Positions 38,452 to 50,082 of a DNA stretch of 64,000 bases are shown here, in pieces. The stretch is from the NCBI GenBank assembly GCA_013396635.1, contig WBMW01003919.1:1344847-1408846 (forward strand). The letters run 5' to 3'. The position numbers were made by a program, and so were the translations under genes. Below the pieces are notes generated by a model. The model worked only from the letters and a program-made list of their open reading frames with translations, was not told where the DNA came from and did not search any database. The stretch comes from Penelope pileata (taxonomy: Eukaryota; Chordata; Aves; Galliformes; Cracidae). The first letter of the stretch is position 1. The number at the start of each line of letters is the position of its first letter.

Positions 38452-40390
38452 GGCAGACTAACTTTCAGACACACAAGGTCTTCTGGGTGCTTTTTGGGAT
38501 CAGAACAGCCTAATGAAAGATAGCGCCTCTCTCTTCAGAGTGGTCTTTCTCACTCACAGCATTCAGCCAAGTGAAATCCAGATTACAAGATCTATCATAG
38601 GTGTTTTCTCTTTCTTCTGTTACGTTGCTGTTTGTGCAAACGAGGTGCACCCAGGCTCCTCGCAGCCTTGCCTACCTCATTCAGGGCTATTCTGCACCGC
38701 TTCATCACTGAGCCATCTGCTCTGGCAGAGGAGGAAGCCAACATCTGACATACCACATACCATCAAGCAGCCTCAAAAGGACACTAGTGGGCAAATGATA
38801 CCCTGCATCTGCTCAGCTCACATTCATTTCCAGCCACCTAAGGTTTGGCTGCAACAGCTCTTCTAAACCCAAATACATATGTTGGCTTAGAGACACCATA
38901 GTAAAGTAGCCTAACAAACCAAAGCAATTGGTTTTAATAAGAATCTTGGCTTGTTTTGACAATACACTGAATCTTCATGTTGGAACCATGAATGTTTTTT
39001 TAGGAAAATGTATGCATCTTTGCAGCTCTCAGCAACTAAATCCTCTCTGCACTTCATGGAAAGGGTTTCCTGGCTATCCGCTTTCTGACGGGTTCCAAGT
39101 TCCTTGCAGCTGATTGTTGTCTAGGCTGGAAATACTTTTATATTAAGCTCAACGATTTGCCCCCGTTGTGTGACAGTGAGCGGGGTGTGCAGGTCGCACG
39201 TTGTGTCCATCCTCCCCGTGCTCCTACAGAAGGGGCCGAGGCTGCAGAGACATTTCAGTGCTTCCTGAGCCGCATTGTGCAGATGTGTTTGGAATAGCTA
39301 CGGAAGCGGCTGTCTCCTGCTACCCAGCCTTATTACAGGCAGTAGCAATGCTCCCAGAGTTCAAAGGCATTTCATGCTCACTGAGCGTTTTTCAGCAAGA
39401 AATCTGAGATTAAGTAAACTCAAGTCCTCTCTGAGGAGAAAGCAGAAGATGGAGGGAGAGGCACTGACTCTCGCTGCACAGCATGCATCTCGGTGTACCT
39501 TGGAAAGCACCCAGGCGAGGTGCTCCTCAAGCCCACATCTGGCCAGGACGTTTCACTGCTGGGCCAGAGCTGTGGCTGCCACAGTGCTGTGCTCCTGAGT
39601 GGGTTCCTGCCAAGGATGCCAACCTGCTCGAAACCAAAATGGCACCTGGGACCTTCCCTAGCCTGGGTCCTACCACCTCTGTGCTGGCTCCCGAGGGGCT
39701 TGGTGAGGTTACGCAGGATTTATGGCTTTTATTCTGTTTTCTGCTAGGAAAGCTGGTAAGCTAGGTTGTCACCAACAGAAATATTTAGCTTTCTGTGAGC
39801 CTAGGCACGTGACCCCCTCTCACTGCTGACCTGCTCGTTAGCAGAAGCCTGCATCCTGCTCTTGTGCTAAGGAAACAGTGCCCAGGCACACTTCTGGCCA
39901 TGGACACAACGGCAGCTCCGCGTGCTGCTCAGAGGCACTCAGAGGGCACAAGGCATCAAGTTGTTTGATGTTTTTCTTCTCCCTAACAACACTGGCTCCA
40001 TGGGAAAAAGAAAATACCTGAGTCCCAGAAGTGACCAAAGTGCCGTTCCTGGTGACACGGATGTTTACCTGGGCTCAGCTGCCCAAGCTCTGCCCTTAGC
40101 AGGCTGCAGACGTTGCTTCTTGTGCCCTCTGCTCCCTCAGTGAGTGCCATGGCCAGGGCTGGGCATGGGCTCCACACAAAGCACCCAACTGGAAACATTT
40201 CATCTCTGTGCATCTGCCAGGCCGAGGGCCAAACATGAGCCTGCTCCCCACAGCTTGAGGGAGTCCTGTGCTCAGCTTCCTCGGCTGGGCTGGCTTCACC
40301 AGGCTCCTAAAGGTGTTGATGCTCCTACAGTCTGCGCAGATGTTGTCCAAGAGAATGGGAAATGGAGGTCCACACCCTCAGCTGCTTTAC

Positions 40391-40446
40391 TCCCGTCAGC
40401 TTCACTGAGACAAAGATATTTAATACCACTGAGGATCTGGGCCCAG
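40391..40446. repeat. Relic of an ancient amniote interspersed repeat (tentative)
   Basis: The phrase ACCACTGAGGATCTGGGCCCA, here shortened to its key words CACTGAGGATCTGG and GCCCA, preceded by TCAGCTTCACTGAG, resembles the end of an old dispersed amniote repeat ('...GAGGATCTGGCCCA'). It is a short match from memory. Confidence 0.3.
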
Positions 40447-43400
40447 TGTGGTTTGGAAAATCCCGTTAGATACCATTCCTCAACTTCAGGTGGCTGAATA
40501 CTTCAGAAATCCAGTCCCAAATGCCCTCAGAGACTTTGGACAGTCTCCACGTGAGTCCTTTCTTCCCCGTTAAAGGGCACTATTATCATGACGGAAAAAC
40601 CATCCAGGTTAGGCCTGACCATGGAAAGGCCCTCAAGCCCCTAAGTTGGGGATGATGCAGAGGCAATTAGCACATCTTCTCTGCTGTAGACAATACACCG
40701 CGAGTCCAGGATAGATCTAAAAGCCTGAGAGGCAGACACATAAGAGTGTTATGTCCTCTGTCTGAGAGCCGAATCCCAGGGAGGGTGGAAATAGCAATGT
40801 AGGACAGCTGTGAGTATGCTTAGTATTAATATCAAATATAATAGTAATTCAAAACAGAATCTTTTGGTACAGATCTGAACTGCACAAGCCAAGTTATGAA
40901 ATGATATTAGCATCTGGATCTGAGAAGCAGCTGAGATTAAGCTGGCCAGCATTTGCCATATGTCTCATCTGCAGAGAATATTTAAATAAGTAAACACAAT
41001 GAGTTAATAAATACATGGAATAACTGTGCAAGATAAGCACCTCTCTGTGCTAGTGGAATGGCAGATTGTCAGAACAACCACGTTCAATGGAAGCTCTGAA
41101 AAGGGAGAATTCAGATGGCACAATGCTCTTTTCAACTGGCTAAATAGCACAGCTCATAATGGTGAACACTTACAATGATTCTTATCTGCTGGCAGGTGAG
41201 AGAATCCCCTTGCTGTTGCCAAAGCCTTAACTCATCAGAAAATCAGTGGTTCTTCTTGGAAGAACGAGCTAAAACCTTTCACAGACCTTCTAGCTACATC
41301 CCTGCGTGGGCAAAAGGGGCTGTAATTTTAACAGCATCAAAGGTATAGAAAGTTGTGCTGCTTTCCAGTAATTCCCTGACAACACCTAGAGGGTGAAACA
41401 AACCTGCTGGTGGTCTGATGTGAACTGAAGGGAAAAAAAAAAAAAAAAAAAAGCTCCTAAATGCTGAATCTGGGAAAGAAATTGTTGCCCAAAAGCAAGC
41501 CAGACAGATCCAGTGTCCTCATTTCATTTTGATTTGTGCAAGTATCTAAATGTATCCAGTGAGGAATTAACCTAGAGAGGATTTCAGGATTTGGCCCAAG
41601 ACAGAGTCTTCAGGGACTGCCACAGTTCAGGCTTTTCTGTAAGTTATCCCTCCCCTTGGAGCAGCAGATCGAGGCCTTGAGCACGAGGTCAATGGCATCC
41701 AGTTGCTTGGCCATGTCCACAGGCTCCTAAACACGTCCAACCCCCCAGGCAGTATGCTCTGGTGCCTTTACCACATGCCTTTATTGGTGAAGAGAGAAAA
41801 CTATTAACTGCATACCAAGGACATTTTCTACCCAGAAACTGTCAATAAGCTCAGCATCACCTTAGAAGATGTCAATGGTATCATCCTGATAGGCTCCAGA
41901 AATTCCGCATGCCATCAGTTCATCCATCCCAGCTTTTTTTTCTTTTTTTACAAAAATTGGCACAAAATGTTTCTGAAAATTGACGCTGCTAATAACAGTA
42001 GGTGCCCAAAGTGATCACTTGCAGTAAGCTTCAGGAGGTTCAAAGAGTGGGTTTATTTTGGCTCTCCAAAGTAGAGCACGTAATATTAATTTAGAGCAGG
42101 ACCTTGCTTCAGTTCCCCTTGGATGGTTACAGACAGGTCCACAGGATGCACAAGCTCAGTGCCCCGGACTCCGTTCTTGTTCACACCCTCCCCTTGCAGA
42201 CGGTAAGCTGAACTATTCAGAAGGATCAAACCACATACATTCGGGTTTCATTCAGTTCAAACAGGTGTTAAATCCCCACAAAGCATAAAGCAGGGCTGCG
42301 TCTCTCCATGAAGTCTGCCATCACTGAGAAGTGGTTTCCCCACAACAAAAGCAGCAGAAAGGCAGATGGGTTTGTAAAGATCTGATCCACAACAGCAAGT
42401 CATATCTGAACAATAGTAATACCTTTTCCTAGCTTCTTTTGTACACCTTGTGACCAAAGTTACATTTTATATGGGCTGATTATGGTTTGGGGATTATATG
42501 GTTATGACGCTCAATGGATAAAACCTGAGGATTCTGTACCAGTGAAGGAGATTGCACAAATGGACTCATCTGCAGTCCCAGTCCTTTCCCAGCCAGCCAG
42601 CGGGTCAGGCAGAGGAGCTGTTTGTCGGTCACTTCACCACACCTTCCCATTTCTCTGTGCAACTACATTAAGGATCCAAACCCACAGCGATGGCCTCAAA
42701 GGTGGTGTGTGCCTCCGCCACCCGACCCGAAGAGGCAAAGCATGCTGAGCGGTGTTTTTTTAGCGATACGGGGAAGTAGAACACGTTCTCGTGCATGAAA
42801 CCGAAGGGTGAAGCGGCTTGAACCAACTCGATGGAGCAATCAGCCCAAGAGCACAAACACGCAGAAATATGATGGGTATGAAATCATTCAGAGCCAATCA
42901 GTAAGCTCCCAACTTCTAAAGCAATTTCATAATTGAGTAATGGGACACAGCAGGGTCTGAACTATTGTGTATTATAATCTGAATGGAATGCTGTGAGAAG
43001 GCAAGAGCAATCTGATCGCACCGAGCCCTCGCTCACCAGAAATGCCTTTGACATATTTCCTTAAAGCGCAGCAACGAGAGCGAAGTAACTGCTTGTTAAT
43101 GACACCCCGATGGGTTGTCTGCAGCCCTGAAACTGAGATAGCAGAGATTGGAAAGCCTGTGCCTCCCCTTGGCTGGAGTTAACACACCAGCCCCCACAGA
43201 CTGCCCACCCACTTCAACCTTAATCGCTGGCGTGCCTGTACAATCACCAGTTTCACTTCGCTACATATTTCCTCCCCCAGAGCTTCGCTTATAAAGCAGG
43301 AGGCACTAACAATCTGAGATGATCCTGCGCCAGCCTCCTGACATGGCTCAGTGCTCGTGCTCCGGGGCTGCTGCACGCTGCCTGAGCTGCAGCTGTCTGC

Positions 43401-45329
43401 ACAGCTCCGTAGGCTGGGCTCATTCCCCTTCCATTTTCCAGACCCTGCTTGGATGTGCGTGCATTAACTCCACCAAAAAGTTCTCCGCTCTCTCTGTATT
43501 TAAGAATATCACCCTCTACTTGCAGACAAGCCTGGAAGGAGCCAAAAGCCTGGATCTGGAAGTGCTTGATAGCAAGGCAGCGTGGATGGTTTGGGGTCTG
43601 AACTCCAGCACATGTTGCAGGACCTCAGGTAGAGCTGAGACGCATCCTCTGTGCTCAGACCTACGTTACAGGTGCGGGTAGATATTCCCCACTAGGATGG
43701 GGGAGAGAATGGGGAAGGTAGAAGGGCAATAACTCATGGATTGAGATAAAGACAGTCTAATAGGTAAAGCAAAAGCTGTGTGCACAAGCAGAGCAAAGGA
43801 AGGAATCCATTCCCTCCTTCCCATCTACAGGCAGGTGCTCAGCCAGGACTGCAGGGTTCTGTCACACGCCATGGTGACTTGGGAAGACAAATGCCATCAC
43901 TCTGATCATTGCTCCTTCCTCCTCCTTTCCACAAGCTGTTACTGCTGAGCGTGGCAGCTCAGGGTATGGGATCTCCCTTGGTTGGCAGAGGTCAGCTTTC
44001 CAGCCGTGTTCCCTCTCAGCTCCTCGTGCACCCCAGCCTGCTCGCTGCACAGCACTGCCCAGCAACAGCTAAAACACAGGGGTGTTATCAGCACTGTTTT
44101 GGTCACAGATCCTAAACAGGGCACCATACAAGTTTCTGTGAAGACAATTAGCTCTGCCTCAGCAAAACCAGTGCAGCAGAGCCCTGGCTGACCCAGGTTG
44201 GATGAGAGCAGTCTGAGGCTGGCTCTCAGCATCCCCAGACTCCTGCTCTCGGAAATGACCGCTCTTATTTGTCTGTGTAAGATAGACTGTCTGGAAAGGG
44301 AATGATGCTGCAGTGCCCATGAGCTCACAGGGGCCATCTTCCCTCTGTGACATCTCTGTGACATTGACCAGGTTAGCTGAAGTCAGCTGCGTCCTATGCA
44401 TAGTGACAGCCTCCTCGCAGGAGCTGCAAGATGTCCCTGCAGTTTGGCTGTGGGCAGCAAGCAGCCTGACGTGTTTCACCAGCCGAGGTGAAGCCTTGCA
44501 AAGGTCTGTGGGAATGAGGGAGGTTTTTGAAAGTGCCTAAGGAGTTGTGGGGACAGCCAAAAGACGGATGCTTGCAGAACCAGGCTTTCCAAGGGATGGT
44601 CCCTGAAGATACAGCCTCCAGCTGAACGGTCACTAAAGGGTTCCAGCCCTCAAAATAGCAGGCTTCTGGGACAGCCCACCAGGAGAAAAAAGAACCGGTC
44701 ATCTGAAAAGTGACCACAGCTAGGGTTGCAGGACAATACCACAGCTCGCTATGGACAGCACACACCGGCCTGGATGGCCCAGGAGCTCCATCCCCAGCGA
44801 GTCCCAGCGAGATCCCACAGCGAGAGCCCAGCTGTGGGCCAGGTCCTGTCTGGGTGCCCACTTCCTTCTGACTGCTCCAGGGACAGCATGACACCTCCAA
44901 GGGTTTGGAGTCAACAATAAAGCCAGTGGGTGCAATTAAAGCTGGGAGAGGTAGAACTGAGGTACGAGAATGGAAAGAAAGTGGGAACAGTACTTTGAAA
45001 TTGGAAAAGTGCTTTCAAAAAATTTGTCCCACATAATTTAAGCTCTCTACCTATCTGGCTGTCTTGGCTCCTCTGGCTTTCACAAAACCTTTTAAGAACT
45101 CTCTTGCTAAACTCAGAGTTTATGAGGATGCTGCCTGAAGCTCACTTGTGCTTATTACTGGAGGATGCTGGTGAGCAATGATTTATCCCCCAAATTGACC
45201 AATTCTGACCCAATATTGAAGCACAATATTGGAAGGAAGACTCCTACAGCTGAGTGCAAGTATGGGAGAAACCTGTTCCTGAGAACAGCTTTGCAACCTT
45301 CAAATAAGATGCTGCATGGGCCACCCCAG
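40447..45329. other. Gene-less unique sequence
   Basis: No gene is recognised. It contains an A20 run (41433-41452). CAGGATTTGGCCCAAG at about 41587-41602 may be another faint old-repeat word. Frames up to 168 codons (44394-44900, minus) show no motif. Confidence 0.5.
41433..41452. repeat. A20 homopolymer
   Basis: An uninterrupted run of 20 A. No poly-A signal or recognisable retrocopy precedes it. Confidence 0.9.
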
Positions 45330-45367
45330 GCTCCCTCTGACTTCAGACGGACTTTAATCAGGCCCAT
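45330..45367. repeat. Relic of an ancient amniote interspersed repeat (tentative)
   Basis: CTCTGACTTCAGACGG followed by ACTTTAATCAGGCCCA resembles the common old-repeat phrase 'TTGACTTCAGTGGGACTT...ATCAGGCCC'. It is short and diverged; assignment is from remembered consensus only. Confidence 0.35.
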
Positions 45368-48300
45368 GTGAGCGGTGTGCACGCATGCAAGGCAGTCTGG
45401 ATTTGGACTATCAAACACTCACAACAAACAACTCACTAATAAGCTGCAGACCAAGGTTTTCTTTTTTCAGAAATTATTCAATAAATGTTTCCAAATAACA
45501 CGTTTCTCTGGGAAAAATCCAGCCTCTTCCTACAGACAGTTCACATACCAGAAAAAAAGGCAACATTACTCACATAAATTATTCATTACAAATTAGTCAC
45601 CCCATTCTTGAAGCCAGTGGTGCTTTTCCTCTACCTGGAGCTGTAGAAAAGCCAAGTTATGTCCCTTCAGAGAGAAAGGACGGGTCATTTCATCAGCTGA
45701 GGGACACTGGCCCAGCCTGAGCTGCTCATGGCACCTCTTGATGCAGACACAGCATTTGCCATGGGACCTCTTTGCCATCAGGGTGCTGGGTGTCCCCCAC
45801 CCTCATCCAGCCAGGCACACCTGGGTAAGCGAGCTGACTCAGGTGGGGAGGCAGCTTCCACACTCAGCTCAGCTGGGCTGGATGGCGTGGTGGGGACCAG
45901 AGTAACGTGAGAGCCCTGGCAAGAGGAGGCACAGTTCTCACATTCGCAGTGCACTGCCAAGGGAAAGAAGGGTTCACCATGAGACAACCTGTGGCTGGGA
46001 GAGCGACTAGCTCTGCTCTTGGCTGCTTCTCGAAGCTAGCTATTTTGCAACATTAATAAAACCACTAAGTCCATCTTTTGCAATACGTGTTTTAATTTCT
46101 CCAGCAAACCCAGCAGCAGATGTTCATGCCAAGACCAGGGAATCAGTACAGCTTCTTCCGAGCTTTCCATCTGCAGTAGGACACACAGGTACAACCAAAA
46201 TAAACACAGAAAGCAAAACTCCCAGCACAGCCTGCATGGAGGCACGCAGGGAGGAACTAAAGGCACTGCACCAGTGTGTGGTGAAATGCCTGGGCAGCAC
46301 TGCACTTCTGCGTAGTTGGGATGGCCACAGAGCAGCAACAGGCTGGGGCTGCACAGACACAGATGAAGGTGCCTTTGGGACCCAGGGTGGGGTCCTCCTC
46401 CCTGCCCCTTCTGTGAGCATCCCTTGTGCAGCAGCTCCCAGTGACAGAACACAAGGTAGCAGGTTGAGCTGCTGTCTCTGGAGAGGCTTCTAGGGAAGGC
46501 ACAGAGTGCTCCTGAAGCCACAGCAGTGCTAAATGATGCGTTTGTATGTGTACGTGTTCATGCGTGCCGTATTTTGTATCTCTGCAACACTGCTGTGCGT
46601 CAAAACTCTCCTCTTTTGCACAGAAGTGGTTTGCCTGCCCACTTCTAACCTTCAGGAAGCCATACAACATGCTCCCAGTATATTGTTGTACAAAGAAAAC
46701 CAGAAACAGCAGGCAGCAGCAAGCCAGGTGACAAAGCACCTGTTTATTGAGTGCTTCTATGGAAGCAAAGCAATAGGACTTCACTGCAGAACAGAGCAAT
46801 GCTTGGTTGGATTTTCCTCTAAGACGTAGATTATCCACAGGCAGTATCTGCCACATTTACTAGAGTACCATAGTTCACTGTCAATGCCAAAATCATAACA
46901 AAAAACAAATACAGCCCTCACAGGGAACTCCGTGAGTTCTCCCCTGTCCCCATACTGCGATGGCAGCAGCCAGGCTGCACGCTGATGTGTAACAGCATCC
47001 ATCTCCCAGTCCAAATTTGCCAAGCTCCCAGGCACCATCAACAAGTGGGGCATCCCAGAGCCTCATTGCAAATACACGCCTTCCTTGGGCTCACAGCAAC
47101 AGCCTTCATTAGGATTTAGCATTAAATATGCCTTGTATAATTGCAGAGATGCATCCTTTTTTCTTTATGCATCCGGAAGTCTTACCTGCTCCCATAAATC
47201 TATCACTCACATCTTCCAACTATAAAACTCCTAAGAAATATCCTTCCGTCATGTAATAGCCCTAATGCACAACAATTGAGGAAACCGTGGCGCCAGGCAT
47301 TATTCTGCATCTGTTGTCACATTTTTCAGTGCAGGCAGCGTTGGGTTTAACAGCACATGCAGTCACTGCAGCTCCTCAGGCTGCGCTGTGCCCAGCTCTG
47401 CACCTAAGACAAAGCAGCACATCATCACGTCTTCAAGGCACGCATTTTTCTCACCAACAGTGTGTTAAATGGATATTATTCCTCAGCACTTCAAGTGCAT
47501 ACTTTAACTAGTTTAAAAGGAATTACTGGAAGTGAGGCAACCGTGGACTTCAGCATTTTTGTTTCATCTTTCTCTGAAGCTGACAACAGAACAATGCAGA
47601 CTTTCAGGCTTACCAGACTGTTGAGGTCCACGTGCCATGGGTGTGTGTGAAAGCCAGTTTGAAGAGCTCAAAAGGCAATTTGAACCAGCAGTTCCTCAGG
47701 AGTGATGTTCTCCCTTGGCAGAGGTCCCTCCAGCGGAAGACGTGAGCGCGCGTTCCAGTACACGCATTCCAGTGAACAACGCTTCTTGCCATCTTCCTCC
47801 TCCTTCTGCGGCTTTCATCTGCTTGAAATTTAGAGGATGATTTAGCAGACCCAAATTTGGCTCCTAATGAAGGCGATCTGACTTGTCAATCTCTCCTGTG
47901 GCTGTTGCGAGAACTCTTGATAATAACTTGGGTCGGATCCACCCTTAGAAGGCAGTGCCTAACGCTAGGCCATCTGGACACCCACAAAGTGCCAAGCACC
48001 GTCGTTCGTATTTAGTCCAGCTTCCTGCTCAAGTCAAATGGTATTTTGGTGAGTGACTGCTAAAATGCTCAGGATTTGACCCTCGTGTGTTTGTCTCGCT
48101 GTCTCCAGCAGCGACGATGGCCTGCTCGTCAGCTGTTTACTCAGTTTGCAATAGAGCCAGCTGAAAAATTTTCAACAGAGCAGTTTCTGATCCAGTACAG
48201 TCTATTCAAAATCAAAATATTTCTCAGCAGTTTGTCAATTTCAATGAAATTTTACAACAGGAGAATGTCAAAACACGGTGTTTCATCACTGCCGCAGTGG

Positions 48301-48687
48301 TTCTTCTCAATGGCATTGACGTGTTCCATTTCATTATGATCTTTTTGCTTCCACGGCTGCACATGTTTGAATATTGACACAAATACAATGCAGATTTTAT
48401 ATTTTGCACTGCCTAATATCTTGTTTTTCCATTTTTACACAATAGGAAAGTAGAAACAAATCAACGTCATTTAAGTAAGTGTTGTTTTTTTTTCCGACTA
48501 GTTTCTAAATATACATTTCATGGGAAGTTTCCAAATTTCACTGTTTCATCTTGATTAGTAACAAAAAGAGCTGGGGAGTGTCAGGGCTTCTCCTGGAGCG
48601 GAAATTCCACCTCCTGACCAGCTCTCATTACCACTCACTCCTCACCCAGCCACGGCTCCGGCTGAAGTCCTTGGCTCTGTGGGAACA
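45368..48687. other. Gene-less unique sequence
   Basis: No gene or repeat is recognised. The minus-strand frames at 46036-46521 (161 codons) and 46257-46856 (199 codons) overlap each other in different frames and match no family. The last 150 bp contain the possible proximal promoter of the small open frame at 48774. Confidence 0.5.
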
Positions 48688-48693
48688 TATAAG
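48688..48693 (+). promoter_or_regulatory. TATA-like box upstream of a small ORF
   Basis: TATAAG within ACATATAAGG lies 86 bp before the ATG at 48774. A start site about 30 bp downstream would give a 5' leader of about 55 bases, and there is no ATG between the box and 48774. The box fits the TATA consensus only partly. No experimental support is visible. Confidence 0.25.
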
Positions 48694-48773
48694 GTAGGTC
48701 TGATTCACAAGCCTAGCAACAGCTTGGGAGAACACAACTGGCAAACCAACCCTTTGCAAAACTGTGAATCATC

Positions 48774-49070
48774 ATGGCTTTGATGACTGCCCTCCTCGCA
48801 AGGAAAATGTACCTCAGCAACAGAAATAAGATCTTAAATCAAATCAGATGCAGCCTGAAGTATTTATCTACTGTTCTTCTGGGAACAGGAATCGTAGTGG
48901 AATACATTCTCATAGTTATTTTACTGCTAAGATGGGCAAAAAGTAAAATAAAATCTAAGTGTACCTTGACCAAAACCAAGAGAGAGGAATGTGAAGCTGC
49001 AAATCCAGGCCACTGCAGTAATAACACCATGCAATGTCGGACATGCGGCCTCCCCACAGGCTTTGGTTGA
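48774..49070 (+). CDS. Candidate small single-pass membrane protein, 98 aa (unrecognised)
   Basis: I do not recognise this protein. The start context is strong (A at -3, G at +4) and no earlier ATG follows the TATA-like box at 48688. Residues 1-30 are basic (R10, K11, R17, K19, R25, K29). Residues 31-53 form a hydrophobic segment that could span a membrane, interrupted by E43. A basic stop-transfer stretch follows (R53, K56, K58, K60, K62). The tail, about residues 63-98, has five Cys (63, 73, 81, 88, 91) including a CRTC pair near the end. By the positive-inside rule the orientation is ambiguous. The frame is uninterrupted and ends TGA at 49068-49070. An intronless microprotein, a first coding exon, or a chance frame are all possible. 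Confidence 0.22.
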   Translation: MALMTALLARKMYLSNRNKILNQIRCSLKYLSTVLLGTGIVVEYILIVILLLRWAKSKIKSKCTLTKTKREECEAANPGHCSNNTMQCRTCGLPTGFG

Positions 49071-49579
49071 GGAGCGAGATCCCTGCCAGGCCCCACCACA
49101 AGAAGAGGAATCCCTTCCTGGGGTGAGTCATGCTACGAGCGCTGGGGAAATGTGAGCCCACTCGCATCCACCACAGCACAGCTGAGCGAGCATCAGGCTG
49201 CCTCTGCTCATCTGTCTGCAGGGCCTTCAGACAGAGACATGCTGCCTTGGGTGGAGTTCCTCCTGCCTTTCTGAAGTTGCCTTCTGGACAGCCAGGGCTC
49301 ATCTGCCATTTGCTGGTGTTTACTGCTTTCAGGTGATGCAGCTCCCTCCTGATTGTTTGGTGCTCACCTGACAGCGTGGTGAGGGCATGGTGAGAGAGGG
49401 TCATCTGCAGGAAGACAGAGGAAACATGAGGTGCCAGGGTGAGGTGTCATCTGAAACCATGTTGATAAATCAACTGCCATTTCCTGCTTTTCTTACCTTT
49501 GTTTTCCCTGCAAGTCCCCGCTTCTCTGAAGGACCCATCAGGAAGTCCAGTAGTACCCAAGGGAGTGTTTACCTTAGAA
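49071..49579. other. Unique sequence between small ORF and CR1
   Basis: No gene or poly-A signal is recognised. From 49387 a frame runs open into the CR1 element that follows, but the part before 49580 shows no CR1 resemblance. Confidence 0.5.
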
Positions 49580-50082
49580 ATCTGGGGCCCCCATCACAAG
49601 AAGGATGTGGAGCTGTTGGAGCGGGTCCAGAGGAGGCCATGAGGATACTCAGAGGGCTGGAGCACCTCCCCTACAAGGACAGGCTGAGAGAGTTAGGACT
49701 CTTCAGCCTGGAGAAGGCTGCGGAGGGACCTGATAGCAGCCTTCCAGGACCTGAAGGGGCCTACAGGAAAGCTGGGGAGGGGCTTTTTACAAGGATAGAT
49801 AATGACAGGACAAGGGGTAACGGTTATAAACTTGAAGAGGGTAGATTTAGACTAGATATAAGGAAGAAATTCTTCCCTGTGAGGGTGGTGAGACACTGGA
49901 ACAGGTTGCCCAGAGAAGTTGTGGATGTCCCCTCCCTGGAAGCATTCAAGGCCAGGCTGGATGGGGCTTTGGGCAACCTGGTCTGGTGGGAGGTGTCCTT
50001 GCCCATGGTAGGGGGGTTGAAACAAGATGATCTCTAAGGTCCCTTCCAATCTGAACCATTCCATGATTCTATGATTATGATT
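49580..50082 (+). mobile_element. CR1 LINE, 5'-truncated, intact 3' end
   Basis: About 500 bp match the 3' part of avian CR1 in sense orientation. The copy begins near TCTGGGGCCCCCATCACAAG, continues through AAGGATGTGGAGCTGTTGGA and GGTTGCCCAGAGAAGTTGTG, and reaches GGTCCCTTCCAATCTGAACC and the terminal ATGATTCTATGATT octamer repeats. Translation shows the CR1 ORF2 C-terminus (visible words RNRLPREVVDVPSLE with W for the usual residue before, and FKARLDGAL). The copy lacks endonuclease and reverse-transcriptase domains and cannot move. At about 49985 the codon is TGG where the consensus I recall has the ORF2 stop TAG, so the frame runs on to TAA at 50035-50037. Confidence 0.96.

Larger units (their letters stand above)
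34896..40390. other. Gene-less unique sequence with simple repeats
   Basis: No gene is recognised. A small CpG-rich stretch lies near 37060-37190. Homopolymers occur at 38152-38164 (T13) and 38434-38451 (A18). A 15-bp tandem repeat is at 38293-38335. The 194-codon frame at 37318-37902 has no family resemblance or splice support. Confidence 0.5.
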
